Positions 26,826 to 36,093 of a stretch of 64,000 nt of DNA are shown piece after piece (position 1 is the stretch's first letter; each line of letters opens with the position of its first letter). The stretch spans positions 1-64,000 of the forward strand of contig NZ_AFWE01000223.1 of NCBI RefSeq assembly GCF_000222585.1, given 5' to 3'. Source of the stretch: Vibrio scophthalmi LMG 19158 (GTDB taxonomy: Bacteria > Pseudomonadota > Gammaproteobacteria > Enterobacterales > Vibrionaceae). The translations under genes and the position numbers were made by a program. The notes under the pieces are model-generated. The model did not search any database, was not told the DNA's origin, and saw only the letters and a list, made by a program, of their open reading frames with translations.

Positions 26826-27977
26826 ATGGAAATTGCGCGCGCGTTACAACAAGTAAAATCGTCTTATATTCGGGAAATCCTCGCGGCTGCGTGTGATAAA
26901 AATGTCATTTCGTTGGCGGGTGGTTTACCGGACGAATCGACGTTCCCTATTGATCTTATGAAGCCGATGTTAAATAGCTTGGCCACTATGCCAGAGGTCT
27001 TCCAATACGGCTCGACAGCCGGCTATACGCCGTTGCTCAGTTTCTTGCGTGATTACTATCAATTGCCTGATTCTCATCAAGCGATGGTGACGACAGGTTC
27101 CCAGCAAGGTTTGGATCTGATTGCGCGTGCTTATATCGATCCAGGTGATACTGTGATAATGGAAGCGCCAAGTTATCTTGGTGCAATGCAAGTATTCGGT
27201 TTAGTTCAGGCTAATTTAGTGACGATTTCTCAAACCGAATTAGGCCCAAATCTTACAGAGCTAGAACGAAGCTTTGTTGAGCATAAGCCAAAGATGTTCT
27301 ATGCCGTACCGGACTTTCATAATCCGACTGGTGTCTGCTGGACGTTAGAGACTCGCCAGAAAGTGGCACAATTATGTCAACAGCATGAAGTGACGTTTAT
27401 TGAAGATGCTCCCTATCGTGAATTGCGCTTTGAAGGGCAAGCACTACCGATGGTGTCAGAGTTTTGTCCGCAGCACTCTATCGTACTGCGTTCGTTCTCA
27501 AAAATTGCCTCTCCGGGTCTGCGTATTGGTGTTGTGAGCGGCAAGCAAAGCTTCATTGAGCCTCTGATTAAAATTAAACAAGGCGCCGATCTCCACTCTA
27601 GTGTGCCGATGCAAGCGCTGCTGCTTGGTTTATTGCAACATGATGACTTCCCAGCGCATATTGAATCGATTCGCTCGTTATATAAAGCACGTTATGAAAC
27701 GCTTTATAGTGAGCTTAAGCAGCAGTTACCAACATCATGTGAGATTAACGCGGTTGATGGTGGGATGTTCATTTGGGTTTCGCTTCCACAATGTGACACT
27801 TTTGAGTTGGCAAAGCAGTTACTCGCAACGGGGGTTGCTGTGGTGCCAAGCCCAGTATTTTACCCTGAGGCAGAAAGTGCTCCTGCGGCGTTGCGTCTAA
27901 ACTTCACTAACGCAAATCAACAAGAGCTTATCGAAGCGGTAACTCGCTTAGCGCAGGGCTTAAAATCGTTCTTATAG
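26826..27977 (+). CDS. PLP-dependent aminotransferase, class I/II (MocR-related type)
   Basis: This 383-residue fold-type I aminotransferase has the N-terminal motif ISLAGGLPDESTFP, the cofactor-stacking segment TTGSQQGLDLIARAYIDPGD, the conserved DFHNPTG, and the PLP lysine in SFSKIASPGLRIG (about residue 227). This pattern is that of the 2-aminoadipate/valine-type aminotransferases (LysN, MocR C-terminal domain) without a DNA-binding domain. The amino donor is not determined. GGGACTCC precedes the ATG. It is divergent from the AraC/GyrI regulator, which may control it. Confidence 0.88.
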   Translation: MEIARALQQVKSSYIREILAAACDKNVISLAGGLPDESTFPIDLMKPMLNSLATMPEVFQYGSTAGYTPLLSFLRDYYQLPDSHQAMVTTGSQQGLDLIARAYIDPGDTVIMEAPSYLGAMQVFGLVQANLVTISQTELGPNLTELERSFVEHKPKMFYAVPDFHNPTGVCWTLETRQKVAQLCQQHEVTFIEDAPYRELRFEGQALPMVSEFCPQHSIVLRSFSKIASPGLRIGVVSGKQSFIEPLIKIKQGADLHSSVPMQALLLGLLQHDDFPAHIESIRSLYKARYETLYSELKQQLPTSCEINAVDGGMFIWVSLPQCDTFELAKQLLATGVAVVPSPVFYPEAESAPAALRLNFTNANQQELIEAVTRLAQGLKSFL

Positions 27978-28002
27978 AAGACGAAGCATCACGTTTGAAT
28001 TA

Positions 28003-28028
28003 TAAAAAAGGGGCGTTTAATGCCCCTT
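28003..28028 (-). terminator. Terminator of the cytochrome b gene
   Basis: AAGGGGC and GCCCCTT pair around GTTTAAT; on the minus strand the stem is followed by a T-run. It lies in the convergent gap and may help the aminotransferase gene too. Confidence 0.65.
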
Positions 28029-28046
28029 AACTACATCTGTCGATAT

Positions 28047-28610
28047 TTATCCTTTATTACGCCACCAGTGAATATAGTGCAGTAGTGCCATACCACCATG
28101 TGCGTAGAAGTAAGTTTCGATTAAACCAACGCTGGTTTTGTGTATTTCGAGAAGTTGTGGTGCGGTGCCTGAGTTACTGGCGACGAGATACCATATCGCC
28201 CCCGTCACTAATGCGAGCACTAAAGCAAGTAGACCTAAACCTTCAACGGTCGCCGCTAAACCTGCTGGTTGTGATTCGGGTAGGCGTAACGTGCTAATGA
28301 CTTTTATGTCTATTTTAATTTGGTTGAGATTACCAGATAACCAAGGGTACATATCGGCAATGGTACGGCGTTTAATGACTCGGTAGACAAACACCAATGT
28401 GATAGGCAGTAAGCAAAGTCCACCATAAGCGTGCAACTTAGCTGTGAGGTTGATGCTTCCCCACAGTGTATCCCCATGAACATGCATGAAATTAGAGGTA
28501 ATGATCTGCACTAAAACCCAAATAAGAATTAAAGCGTGCAGCACTTTTTCTGATTTTGGTAGAGCAGCGAATAGCTCATCCACTCCTTCCTTTACACGTG
28601 ATAATGCCAT
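28047..28610 (-). CDS. Cytochrome b561-type membrane protein
   Basis: This 187-residue inner-membrane protein has four hydrophobic segments and histidines placed in helices as heme b ligands: H25 (KVLHALIL), H59 (AKLHAYGG), and in the last helix YAHGGMALLHYIHWW. This is the cytochrome b561 / Ni-Fe hydrogenase b-subunit-like fold (cytochrome b/b6 domain). It probably moves electrons between quinol and an unknown periplasmic partner. No redox partner gene is adjacent. Confidence 0.8.
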   Translation of the reverse strand: MALSRVKEGVDELFAALPKSEKVLHALILIWVLVQIITSNFMHVHGDTLWGSINLTAKLHAYGGLCLLPITLVFVYRVIKRRTIADMYPWLSGNLNQIKIDIKVISTLRLPESQPAGLAATVEGLGLLALVLALVTGAIWYLVASNSGTAPQLLEIHKTSVGLIETYFYAHGGMALLHYIHWWRNKG

Positions 28611-28855
28611 AATGCGATCTTCTATGCTGACTTATAATTTTATGAATAAAGACAGTATAGCGGCTGTCTTATTTTACTGAGTCTACGCCGTTCATTAGAG
28701 TGCGCTATGTTTTTACCTACAACATAAGTGCTCATTTTTGATAGTGGTGAAATAGAGGATAGATAGAGTTAGAAAGTTAAAATCACAAGTCTTTGGGGCT
28801 TTACTTTGTCGATAATACAAGAGCAAAGCCCTAGAAGCCTATTGACGAAGACGTG

Positions 28856-29518
28856 CTATCTCTCCCACTTGAGGATCTGCCAATTAGGTTGGTTGGCATG
28901 CTCGCGCAAACGTGGGCATGGATTGACTAGATAGGTGAAATCGGCGTACTGACACAATGGCAGGTCATTAATCGAATCACTATAGAAGTGAATCGGAGAA
29001 AATCGCTGCTGTTGGGCGAGTCGCCATGCTTCAAGGCGAGTGACTTTGCCTTCACGATAGCTTGGTACGCCGAGAATATCACTGCTGTAACAGCCGTTAT
29101 TTTGGAAAAGATCAATGCCTAATGCATGGGGAATCCCGATCCGCTTTACGACGGCTTCGACCAAAAAAGTGACGCTGGCAGAGATCACCAACATATCGCA
29201 GCCATCATGGGCGAGTTGCTCGATAAGTTGTGTTGCTTGTGGGTATAGCCTAGGTAGAATGTCGCGAACAACACACTCGTCGGCGAGCTCATGAACCTGT
29301 TCAGTAGGTATATCAGCCAGTGGTGCCATGGAAAACTGCAGGTAGTCTTCCATATCCATTTCACCAGCGGCGTAGAGTGCCATTAAACGACGATCTTCAA
29401 TCAGAAAATCCGGCTGTGTTGCGATGCCTTTTTCCACTAAGAACGCATTCCAAATCATGGCGCAATCACCATCGATAAGCGTGTCGTCCATATCAAATAC
29501 ATAGAGGGGGTTCGACAT
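28856..29518 (-). CDS. HAD-IB family phosphatase
   Basis: This 220-residue cytoplasmic haloacid-dehalogenase-type phosphatase has motif I DMDDTLIDG (Asp10 nucleophile, Asp12), motif II VISAS (about 107), a Lys in motif III (REGKVTRLE) and motif IV YSDSINDLPL. It is SerB-like (subfamily IB) with a helical cap. It is the last gene of the ABC operon, 2 bases after the ATPase gene, so it should remove phosphate from the imported compound or its breakdown product. The weak stem after it (near 28790-28832) lacks a T-run. Confidence 0.85.
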   Translation of the reverse strand: MSNPLYVFDMDDTLIDGDCAMIWNAFLVEKGIATQPDFLIEDRRLMALYAAGEMDMEDYLQFSMAPLADIPTEQVHELADECVVRDILPRLYPQATQLIEQLAHDGCDMLVISASVTFLVEAVVKRIGIPHALGIDLFQNNGCYSSDILGVPSYREGKVTRLEAWRLAQQQRFSPIHFYSDSINDLPLCQYADFTYLVNPCPRLREHANQPNWQILKWER

Positions 29519-29520
29519 CG

Positions 29521-30540
29521 TTATGCTCTCACTGGCTGAATTTCGTTGAGGTTAAATAGGAGTTCAAGTTGGCTGCCGTTGGCGAGCAGTCGCTCTGATG
29601 AACGGTTTAATAAATCGACGGTTAATTCACACTGGTCAACGTCTACTTGATAGCGAATTACATTGCCAAGTAGCTGATGATTTTTAATCGTGGCGGTTTG
29701 AGGAGCAGAAATATGGCTGCCATAGTGGCGACCTTGCTCTTTGACGTAAATAGACTCAGGGCGAATGGCCACTTTCCATCCAGTATCGATATTAAATAGT
29801 CGCTTGGCGTTATGCGCTTCCACGAGATTGTAATGGCCCATAAAGCCGGCAACGAACTCATTAGCTGGTTGAGTGTAAATCTCCTCAGGTGTACCAGCTT
29901 GAACGATCTCACCTTTATTCATTAAGAAGATTCGGTCTGACATGATCATCGCTTCTTCCTGATCATGGGTGACAAAAATGGTGGTCAAATTCATCTCTTT
30001 TTGAATGTCGCGGATCTGCTGACGTAAGTGCTTACGTATCTTGGCGTCAAGGGCAGATAAAGGTTCGTCTAGCAGCAGGATACGAGGCTTGACCACTAAG
30101 GCTCGCGCCAGTGCGACACGTTGTCTTTGCCCACCAGAAAGCTCGTGCGGGTATTGTTTTTCTTTGCCCTTTAGATCAACAAGCTCAATGACTTTGGCCA
30201 CTTCACGCTGGATCTCATCATTGGACAACTTCTTCATTTTGAGGCCAAAGGCGATGTTGCCCTCGACGGTCATGTTGGGAAACAGCGCATAAGATTGAAA
30301 TACCATGCCAATACCACGTTGTTGCGGTGTTTGATGGGTGATCTCTTCACCGTTGACCCAAATTTCACCGCCGTCGACGGGGTTGAGCCCAGCAAGGCTA
30401 CGCAGTAAAGTGGATTTACCACAGCCACTGGGGCCGAGTAAGGTAATGAATTCGCCTTGTTCGATGCTAAATTGAATGTTTTCGAACACGGTATTGTCAC
30501 CAAAGCGTTTGGTTAGGTTGTTTGCGGTTACGTAGCTCAT
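29521..30540 (-). CDS. ABC transporter ATP-binding protein (phosphonate/Fe/polyamine type)
   Basis: This 339-residue ATPase has Walker A GPSGCGKST (about 37-45), the Q-loop VFQSYALFP, the signature LSGGQRQRVALARAL, Walker B ILLLDEP and the switch His in FVTHD. The C-terminal third is a TOBE domain (from about 240) with the usual AIRPE motif. A longer frame from 30576 exists, but ATG 30540 overlaps the upstream stop codon as TAATG and is preceded by CCAAGGAGCC. The class is the PotA/FbpC/PhnT group; the PhnR-like regulator nearby favours PhnT. Confidence 0.88.
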   Translation of the reverse strand: MSYVTANNLTKRFGDNTVFENIQFSIEQGEFITLLGPSGCGKSTLLRSLAGLNPVDGGEIWVNGEEITHQTPQQRGIGMVFQSYALFPNMTVEGNIAFGLKMKKLSNDEIQREVAKVIELVDLKGKEKQYPHELSGGQRQRVALARALVVKPRILLLDEPLSALDAKIRKHLRQQIRDIQKEMNLTTIFVTHDQEEAMIMSDRIFLMNKGEIVQAGTPEEIYTQPANEFVAGFMGHYNLVEAHNAKRLFNIDTGWKVAIRPESIYVKEQGRHYGSHISAPQTATIKNHQLLGNVIRYQVDVDQCELTVDLLNRSSERLLANGSQLELLFNLNEIQPVRA

Positions 30541-31325
30541 TATTTGGCTCCTTGGCTGAAACGGCTTGCTAGCCAAGTTAGTAAAAATATAAATAGGAAG
30601 TAGGTCATGACCAGTGCAGAGGTAAAGTGGCCACTGGTTTGACGCATATTGAATAAGTAGATTTGTAGCGTTTCATAACGCGTGCCCACCAGAATATTGG
30701 CAAACACGAACTCGCCTAATAGGAATGAGAAAGAGAGAAACAGTGACGCCATTAACCCTTTCTTTAAGTTAGGCAGAATAATTAATAAGAAAGCTTTACT
30801 GGTGCTTGCGCCAAGCAGGTGAGCGGCATCCATCAAATCATGCAAATGGATCGCTTCAAAACTGTTGGCTAAAGCGCGATACATAAAAGGTAAGGCGATG
30901 GTGAAATAAGTGCCGATTAAGATCCAAGGCGTACCAATTAAAGTGATTTCACTGTCGGCATAAAGCTGCAATAGACCAACCGATGAGACCACTGGCGGCA
31001 CAGCAAACGGCAGCAAGATAAGGATGTTCATTACCTTGTCGAGTTTTGGAAAGTAATAGAACACCACAAAAATTGCCGGCAACACCAGCGCCACACTCAA
31101 GGCGAGTGATGCAATGCAGATGAACAATGAACGGCCAAAAGCATGTAAAAAACGCGGGTCGGTAAGTAGCTTAATATACCAATCTAAACTAAAACCATCA
31201 GGCAGAATGGTGGCGCCCCAACTCGAAGAAAGCGAATAAATGAGGGTCGCAAGAATGGGTACCAACATGATGCCAACAATGGAATACACCACGGTTTGAT
31301 GAAAACGAAGGTTAACGTTTTGCAT
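30540..31325 (-). CDS. ABC transporter permease (PhnV-like)
   Basis: This 261-residue inner-membrane permease has six hydrophobic segments and the MetI/BPD_transp_1 coupling region (EAIHLHDLMDAAHLLGAS, about 167-184, the EAA loop). It overlaps the upstream permease gene by 14 bases and the ATPase gene by one, so translation is coupled. Two different permeases plus one ATPase is the phosphonate (PhnTUV) and spermidine arrangement. Confidence 0.85.
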   Translation of the reverse strand: MQNVNLRFHQTVVYSIVGIMLVPILATLIYSLSSSWGATILPDGFSLDWYIKLLTDPRFLHAFGRSLFICIASLALSVALVLPAIFVVFYYFPKLDKVMNILILLPFAVPPVVSSVGLLQLYADSEITLIGTPWILIGTYFTIALPFMYRALANSFEAIHLHDLMDAAHLLGASTSKAFLLIILPNLKKGLMASLFLSFSFLLGEFVFANILVGTRYETLQIYLFNMRQTSGHFTSALVMTYFLFIFLLTWLASRFSQGAK

Positions 31326-32223
31326 GAGACTTCTTCCCTGCGTAACTCTTTGAGATGAGCCATTGGTTGATGACGGTAATAAAGGCCAGCATAGCCATCA
31401 GCACCACAGAAATAGCAGCGGCTAAGTTAGGCTCAAGGAAGAGATCACCCGAGACAAGACTGGCAATGCGAATCGTAATCACGTTGTAGTTGCCAGAAGT
31501 GAGTGCATAGACACTGGCATAGGCACCAATGGCATTGGCGATCAAAATAATGAAGGTGCCAAGCAGCGCTGGTGAAAGCACGGGTAAAGCGATTTTGCTC
31601 CAGTATTGCCACGTTTTAGCCCCTAATAATGAGGCCGCCGCTTGCCAGTCATCGCTCAATGCATCAAAAGCAGGGTAGAGCAATAAAACCGCCAGTGGGA
31701 TTTGGAAATAGACATAAATGATCAGCAATCCCCATTGACCATAAAGGTCGAAATCCCCCAATAAGCCATGCTGTTTTAGCAGTAAAGTAATCGCTCCATT
31801 GGTGCCTAAAATAATGATAAAAGCGAATGCCAAAGGAACACCGGAAAAGTTACTGCTCATATTGGTAAAGGCGATCACCCCATCGCGAATTTTGCTATCG
31901 ACACGGCGTAGGGATGCAACCAGTAAAGTTGCGATCATCAAGCCGAATAGGCTCGACCATACGGCTAGCCAAAGACTGTTGCCAAACGCTTGCAGCATAA
32001 AGGCAGAATCAAGCACCTCTGTGTAGTTCTCTAACGAAAACGCCTCTTCGTAAATAAAGCTATTGATGAAAACCCACGCCATTGGCGCGAGCTGAAACAG
32101 GTAGAAGAACAAAGCAAAGGGGACGAGCCACAGAACGGGTTTGAAGCCTTTCAATCGATTGAGTGCTGAATGTGACCTAGATTGATAGGCGGTACTTGAT
32201 TGTGAAATGACAGTGGTACTCAT
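31312..32223 (-). CDS. ABC transporter permease (PhnU-like)
   Basis: This 303-residue permease has an N-terminal cytoplasmic segment of about 30 residues, six or seven hydrophobic segments, and the EAA-type loop (DDWQAAASLLGAKTWQYW, about 191-208). The start overlaps the end of the upstream hydrolase gene by 4 bases. It is the partner of the permease at 30540-31325. Confidence 0.85.
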   Translation of the reverse strand: MSTTVISQSSTAYQSRSHSALNRLKGFKPVLWLVPFALFFYLFQLAPMAWVFINSFIYEEAFSLENYTEVLDSAFMLQAFGNSLWLAVWSSLFGLMIATLLVASLRRVDSKIRDGVIAFTNMSSNFSGVPLAFAFIIILGTNGAITLLLKQHGLLGDFDLYGQWGLLIIYVYFQIPLAVLLLYPAFDALSDDWQAAASLLGAKTWQYWSKIALPVLSPALLGTFIILIANAIGAYASVYALTSGNYNVITIRIASLVSGDLFLEPNLAAAISVVLMAMLAFITVINQWLISKSYAGKKSHAKR

Positions 32224-33044
32224 AACGCCAGCAACTCCGGAGTGTAGGGTTTGTCGTGTTCGAGATTAAGCAGTTGGCAAATCAAGCCGCAAATCTCGGT
32301 TTGTTTCACTTCGATTGGTTTTTGAGCATCAGCGCTGTGATGCGAAAACTGGTTGCCGATGACAAACATCGGTACTTCGCGCTCTTCAGGTAAAATGCCA
32401 CCATGGGATAAATCGTTGTTCATGCCATGATCACTGGTGACGATCACTTGGTAATCGGCAGCTAACCAGCCATCGATGTAGTGAGACAAAATGATGTCTG
32501 CGTGACGAGCACTGTTGCGATACTGACGCGAATCCACGCCATATTTGTGGCCTAAATCATCGATGTTCATTGGGTGAACCAACAAAAAATCCGGCTGGTG
32601 GGTGAGACGTAAATGCTCGGCATCCAAAAAGAGTGCTTCATCAGGGTAATGATCCCAATGATAGAAGCAGCCATGTTGAATATTGAGTGCTTTGTTGTTG
32701 GTAAAACGGTCGCGTACGGCTTGGTAAGGCGCTTGGTTATAAAGTTCACTGACCCAATGGTAGGCGGCTGCCGCGGTGACTTTACCTTGCGCGGTAGCAA
32801 GACTAAAAATCGATTGCTGATGCGATAAACGGACAATGTCATTGTTGACGATACCGCTGTCGACCGGGCGCACGCCCGTCAGAATGCACTCGTATAAAGG
32901 TCGTGACATCGACGGTAATTCACACTGGATGGAATAAAGTGTCGCACGTTGCTGTTCTAGTAGACCATTGAGGTAGCCCATGCAATCACGGGCTACCGGG
33001 TAGTTGAGGCCATCTAGAACAATAAGGATAACCTTGTTGCTCAT
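32220..33044 (-). CDS. Cytoplasmic NPP/alkaline-phosphatase-fold hydrolase
   Basis: This 274-residue enzyme is of the nucleotide pyrophosphatase/phosphonoacetate-hydrolase branch of the alkaline phosphatase superfamily. Likely two-metal ligands are D11 (IVLDGLN), D162 and H166 (NIDDLGHKYG), D205-H206 (TSDHGMN) and H214; the nucleophile is Ser45 or Ser47 in LPSMSRPLYE. It has no signal peptide, which is unusual because most relatives are exported. Lying between the binding-protein gene and the permeases, it should act inside the cell on the imported phosphonate or phosphodiester. The exact substrate is unknown. Confidence 0.85.
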   Translation of the reverse strand: MSNKVILIVLDGLNYPVARDCMGYLNGLLEQQRATLYSIQCELPSMSRPLYECILTGVRPVDSGIVNNDIVRLSHQQSIFSLATAQGKVTAAAAYHWVSELYNQAPYQAVRDRFTNNKALNIQHGCFYHWDHYPDEALFLDAEHLRLTHQPDFLLVHPMNIDDLGHKYGVDSRQYRNSARHADIILSHYIDGWLAADYQVIVTSDHGMNNDLSHGGILPEEREVPMFVIGNQFSHHSADAQKPIEVKQTEICGLICQLLNLEHDKPYTPELLAL

Positions 33045-33095
33045 TACAGTTTCTCTATGAGTTCTAAAATAGAAGTTTTAGACATTGATTGCGGA

Positions 33096-34172
33096 CTATT
33101 GTTGGTGGATCAGCACGCTTTCTTGCCATTGACGCGGCAGTTTGCGCGACGATTTTTCCCATGCAGAGAAATCACTAACCGGGTGAACATTGCCGTATTG
33201 GTCATTGGTCAGCAGCTTGTCTTGAATTGCTTTTGGCAGGGTAATGCTGGTACGAATAGGACGAGCGTAACCGTCAGCGAGGTTGATTTGGCCTTGATCG
33301 CTGAAAATATATTCGCGAGTAAGTTTGGCTGCGTTAGGGTTTTTAGCGTATTTATTGATGATGGTGGTATAGCCTGAAATGACCGAACCATCTTGTGGAA
33401 TCGTAACGGTAAAGCGTTCACGATCAATTTTGTCGCGGTAATTTAGCGCGTTGAAATCCCACATAATGGCCACTTCAACTTCGCCTTTTTCAAGCGTAGC
33501 CATGTTTGGATCGGTAAAGGACAAACGGCCCTGTTTGGCGAGCTCGGCAAAGAATTTGATCGCGGGCTTCAAGTTGGATTCGTCGCCACCATTGGCAAAG
33601 GCTGCGGCGAGAATGGCATTATTGGCTTGAGCAGCAACACCGACATCACCGACGGTTACCTTGTAATCACCCGTTAATAGGTCGCTCCAGTTTTTCGGTG
33701 GGTTATCGACCAATGTATTGTTGGCAATAAATGAAATTGTCCCGGTATACGCCAGTGCCCAGTGGCCATCTTTGTCTTTAGCCCAGTCAGGGATATCATT
33801 CCATGTGGTTGGTTTGTAAGGTTGAGTGACCCCTTTTTTGACCGCAACGCGAGCAAAGGCAAAGCCGATGTCACCGATATCTGCCGTGGCATTTTTCTTC
33901 TCTGCTTCAAACTTGGCGATTTCCTGCGCTGAACTCATATCAGTATCTTGGTGTTTTAAACCGTAGTTCGCATTGATATCTGCCCATGTTCCTTGCCAGT
34001 TTGCCCAACTATCAGGCATACCGACGCTGTAAACCGCCCCTTCTTTTTGCGCCGCTTTAACCAGTGTTTCTAAATTGGCATCATCCGTTGATGTCGCGAG
34101 AGCCGGTACAGAAAGTGTCGCCGCTGCCAGAGTGGCAGATACAAAAGTGGAACGACTTAACAAAGTTTTCAT
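33096..34172 (-). CDS. ABC transporter periplasmic substrate-binding protein
   Basis: This 358-residue protein has a signal peptide (FVSATLAAATLSVPALA, cleavage near residue 27) and the two-lobed fold of family-1 extracellular binding proteins, related to ferric and phosphonate binders. Features are KEGAVYSVGMPDSWANW early, ADIGDIGFAFARVAVKKG, and a C-terminal GYARPIRTSI loop. It is first in the six-gene operon. It is more distant from Salmonella PhnS than the regulator is from PhnR, so the ligand need not be 2-aminoethylphosphonate. Confidence 0.83.
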   Translation of the reverse strand: MKTLLSRSTFVSATLAAATLSVPALATSTDDANLETLVKAAQKEGAVYSVGMPDSWANWQGTWADINANYGLKHQDTDMSSAQEIAKFEAEKKNATADIGDIGFAFARVAVKKGVTQPYKPTTWNDIPDWAKDKDGHWALAYTGTISFIANNTLVDNPPKNWSDLLTGDYKVTVGDVGVAAQANNAILAAAFANGGDESNLKPAIKFFAELAKQGRLSFTDPNMATLEKGEVEVAIMWDFNALNYRDKIDRERFTVTIPQDGSVISGYTTIINKYAKNPNAAKLTREYIFSDQGQINLADGYARPIRTSITLPKAIQDKLLTNDQYGNVHPVSDFSAWEKSSRKLPRQWQESVLIHQQ

Positions 34173-34385
34173 AGTCTCTATCCTCTTGGACTAGGTCAGT
34201 AAGTTCGTTTTGTATGCTATGGGCGTAATGTGACGGTTTGGCGCAACTTATTTGACAGTTTTGATGCTTTTCGATGGCAGTTATATTTCACTTTGAGCGA
34301 GGTTAGTGATGACAACTCTGTTTTCAATCAGCCTGTTAGCTGTCATATTTTTGTGATAAACCCACTTTATGTTGTGTAGCCATCA

Positions 34386-35126
34386 TTGATGGAGAAGATC
34401 AGCAAGGTAATGCATTCACAAACACAACTAGGCAAAATTAAAACCAGCTTGAGTGACCAAATACATTCAGGATTGATGGTGAAAGGGCAAAAGTTGCCAT
34501 CTGAAAGGGCATTGAGCGGTTTGTATTCAACCACTCGCATTACAATCAAAGATGCGCTGGTGGCTTTGGAAACGGAAGGGCTGATTTATCGCGAAGAGCG
34601 ACGAGGTTGGTACGTCTCTCCGCCGAGAATTTGTTATAACCCACTTTCGCGCACGCACTTTCATCAGATGATCCGTGATCAACAACGAATCGCGGCAACC
34701 AAGGTGATCAATGCCCGCAAAGAAAGCGCGCAAGGGGAGTATGCTCAGGCACTCAAGCTACCAGATATGACGTCAGTGTATGTGATTGAGCGGTTGCGAT
34801 ATATTGATGGAAGGGCGGTATTGTTTGTTGAAAATGTACTGAAAAGTACATTGTTTGCAGACATATTAGATGAAAATCTAGCAACGTCGCTGACGCAGCT
34901 TTATCGCAATAAATATGGTTATGAAACCAAACGATCCCATTTTGATGTCATATCAACCTCGGCGCCACGCCATGTTGCCAAAGCGCTCAATCTTGCTGAA
35001 GGGCAATCGGTGCTGAAGATATGTCGTATTAACTACAAACAAGATGGTCAGTTAATGGATGGTGAATTTGAATATTGGCGACCTGATGCGGTATTAATTC
35101 AAATTGATAGTGAAGCGATGAGTTAA
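34386..35126 (+). CDS. GntR/UTRA regulator, PhnR-like
   Basis: This 246-residue regulator has an N-terminal GntR winged helix (about 15-80; KLPSERALSGLYSTTRITIKDAL is split as LPSERALS and TTRITIKDAL) and a C-terminal UTRA ligand domain. Several stretches follow Salmonella PhnR: RRGWYVSPPR, LRYIDGRAV and the closing EYWRPD. PhnR controls uptake of 2-aminoethylphosphonate. It is divergent from the ABC operon across a 213-base region that includes TTGACAG (34252) and CTGTCA (34340), a possible inverted-repeat operator pair. Confidence 0.85.
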   Translation: MMEKISKVMHSQTQLGKIKTSLSDQIHSGLMVKGQKLPSERALSGLYSTTRITIKDALVALETEGLIYREERRGWYVSPPRICYNPLSRTHFHQMIRDQQRIAATKVINARKESAQGEYAQALKLPDMTSVYVIERLRYIDGRAVLFVENVLKSTLFADILDENLATSLTQLYRNKYGYETKRSHFDVISTSAPRHVAKALNLAEGQSVLKICRINYKQDGQLMDGEFEYWRPDAVLIQIDSEAMS

Positions 35127-35270
35127 TGCTAAACCAGTGATAACAAGTCATTGATATCGGCTAACGTAGGCTCTATAGCCATGAGTTTTTTATTTTTAAC
35201 GCCTTTAACCTAAAGACATCGTCAGCAAACTTGCTTACACTTAGGGGCTAACTAAAAGATAGGTGAAAAC

Positions 35271-35690
35271 ATGAAAATTTGTGCTGTTGAGCTACGTAGC
35301 AACGAAGCGATTATCTGCTTGTTGAGTAAAAGTAATAGCATGATGGATATCCCTGATTGTCGAACTCAAAAGTTCATCATCAAGGATTCTTTGGATAACA
35401 AAGAGATGCGTGACTTCCAATTCGCATTCAAAAAACTGCTTGATGATTACCAAGTAGACCGTGTGGTTATCCGTACTCGCGAAACTCGCGGTAAATTTGC
35501 CGGTAGCGCAATCGGCTTTAAGCTAGAGTCTGCGATCCAGCTTATCGACGGCCTTGACGTTCAGTTCATGAGCTCAGTTGATATCAAGCAAGCGCTTAAG
35601 CGCACTGCGCCAATGGTAGATTTCCGTGATACGGGCCTACGTCAGTTTCAAGAAGCGGCGTTTATTACTGCTTACGCACACTTGAGCTAA
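35271..35690 (+). CDS. DUF3010 family protein
   Basis: This 139-residue soluble cytoplasmic protein is short and basic, with no signal peptide. It opens with KICAVELRSNEAIICLL and has the conserved VDRVVIRTRETRGKFAGSA segment. I recognise it as DUF3010, common in Vibrio and relatives; its early strands resemble an RNase H-like fold, but no catalytic residues are evident. AAGATAGG precedes the ATG at usable spacing. Function unknown. Confidence 0.82.
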   Translation: MKICAVELRSNEAIICLLSKSNSMMDIPDCRTQKFIIKDSLDNKEMRDFQFAFKKLLDDYQVDRVVIRTRETRGKFAGSAIGFKLESAIQLIDGLDVQFMSSVDIKQALKRTAPMVDFRDTGLRQFQEAAFITAYAHLS

Positions 35691-35726
35691 TCGTTCCGAT
35701 TTAGTACAACCTTTGCGTTAAAAAAG

Positions 35727-35766
35727 AAAACGAAGCCATTCGATCAAATCGAGGCTTCGTTTTTTA
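35727..35766. terminator. Bidirectional terminator
   Basis: AAAACGAAGCC (35727-35737) pairs with GGCTTCGTTTT (35753-35763), with an extra TCGA/TCGA stem inside and T-runs on both sides. It ends the DUF3010 gene and rdh module 1 on the minus strand. Confidence 0.85.
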
Positions 35767-35813
35767 TTATGCTTTCAACCGTGAGAGTTATTTATTTTTA
35801 TCGAGGTTAAAAG

Positions 35814-36092
35814 CTAGCCAAGCTTATTAGGCGCGATTAAGCGCTTCCAGGTAAGGTTGAGCAAGATAATGGCTGGTAAGCCAAAGCAAACCAACCCCAT
35901 TGCCCCAGATTGTGCTTCATCTTCGGCAAATGAAGCCCAAGACCAACCGATACAAATCCATAAAATACCAAAGGCAGCGGCAAGGGCGAGATTACTCACC
36001 CATGTTAAACGATAGCGTTTGTTTATATGAAGATAGCCCCACAACGCCCCAGTGGTGAGCATTCCCATCAAGTACCACATTAAGCCGATCAT
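35814..36092 (-). CDS. Small membrane protein, candidate dehalogenase anchor (RdhB-like), module 1
   Basis: This 92-residue protein has three hydrophobic helices (about 2-20, 30-50 and 58-78), and is rich in Trp and Leu. The ATG at 36092 overlaps the end of rdhA1 and is preceded by AAGGAGAAGTAAC; the longer frame from 36161 lies inside rdhA1 and is disregarded. Position directly after rdhA is the usual place of RdhB, the membrane anchor of reductive dehalogenases. Sequence alone is weak for this family, so the assignment rests mainly on context. Confidence 0.65.
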   Translation of the reverse strand: MIGLMWYLMGMLTTGALWGYLHINKRYRLTWVSNLALAAAFGILWICIGWSWASFAEDEAQSGAMGLVCFGLPAIILLNLTWKRLIAPNKLG

Positions 36093-36093
36093 G

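Noticed and set aside
28786-28832. GGGCTTT/AAAGCCC stem after the HAD phosphatase gene
   Set aside because: Loop too long and no T-run on the relevant strand, so not called a terminator.
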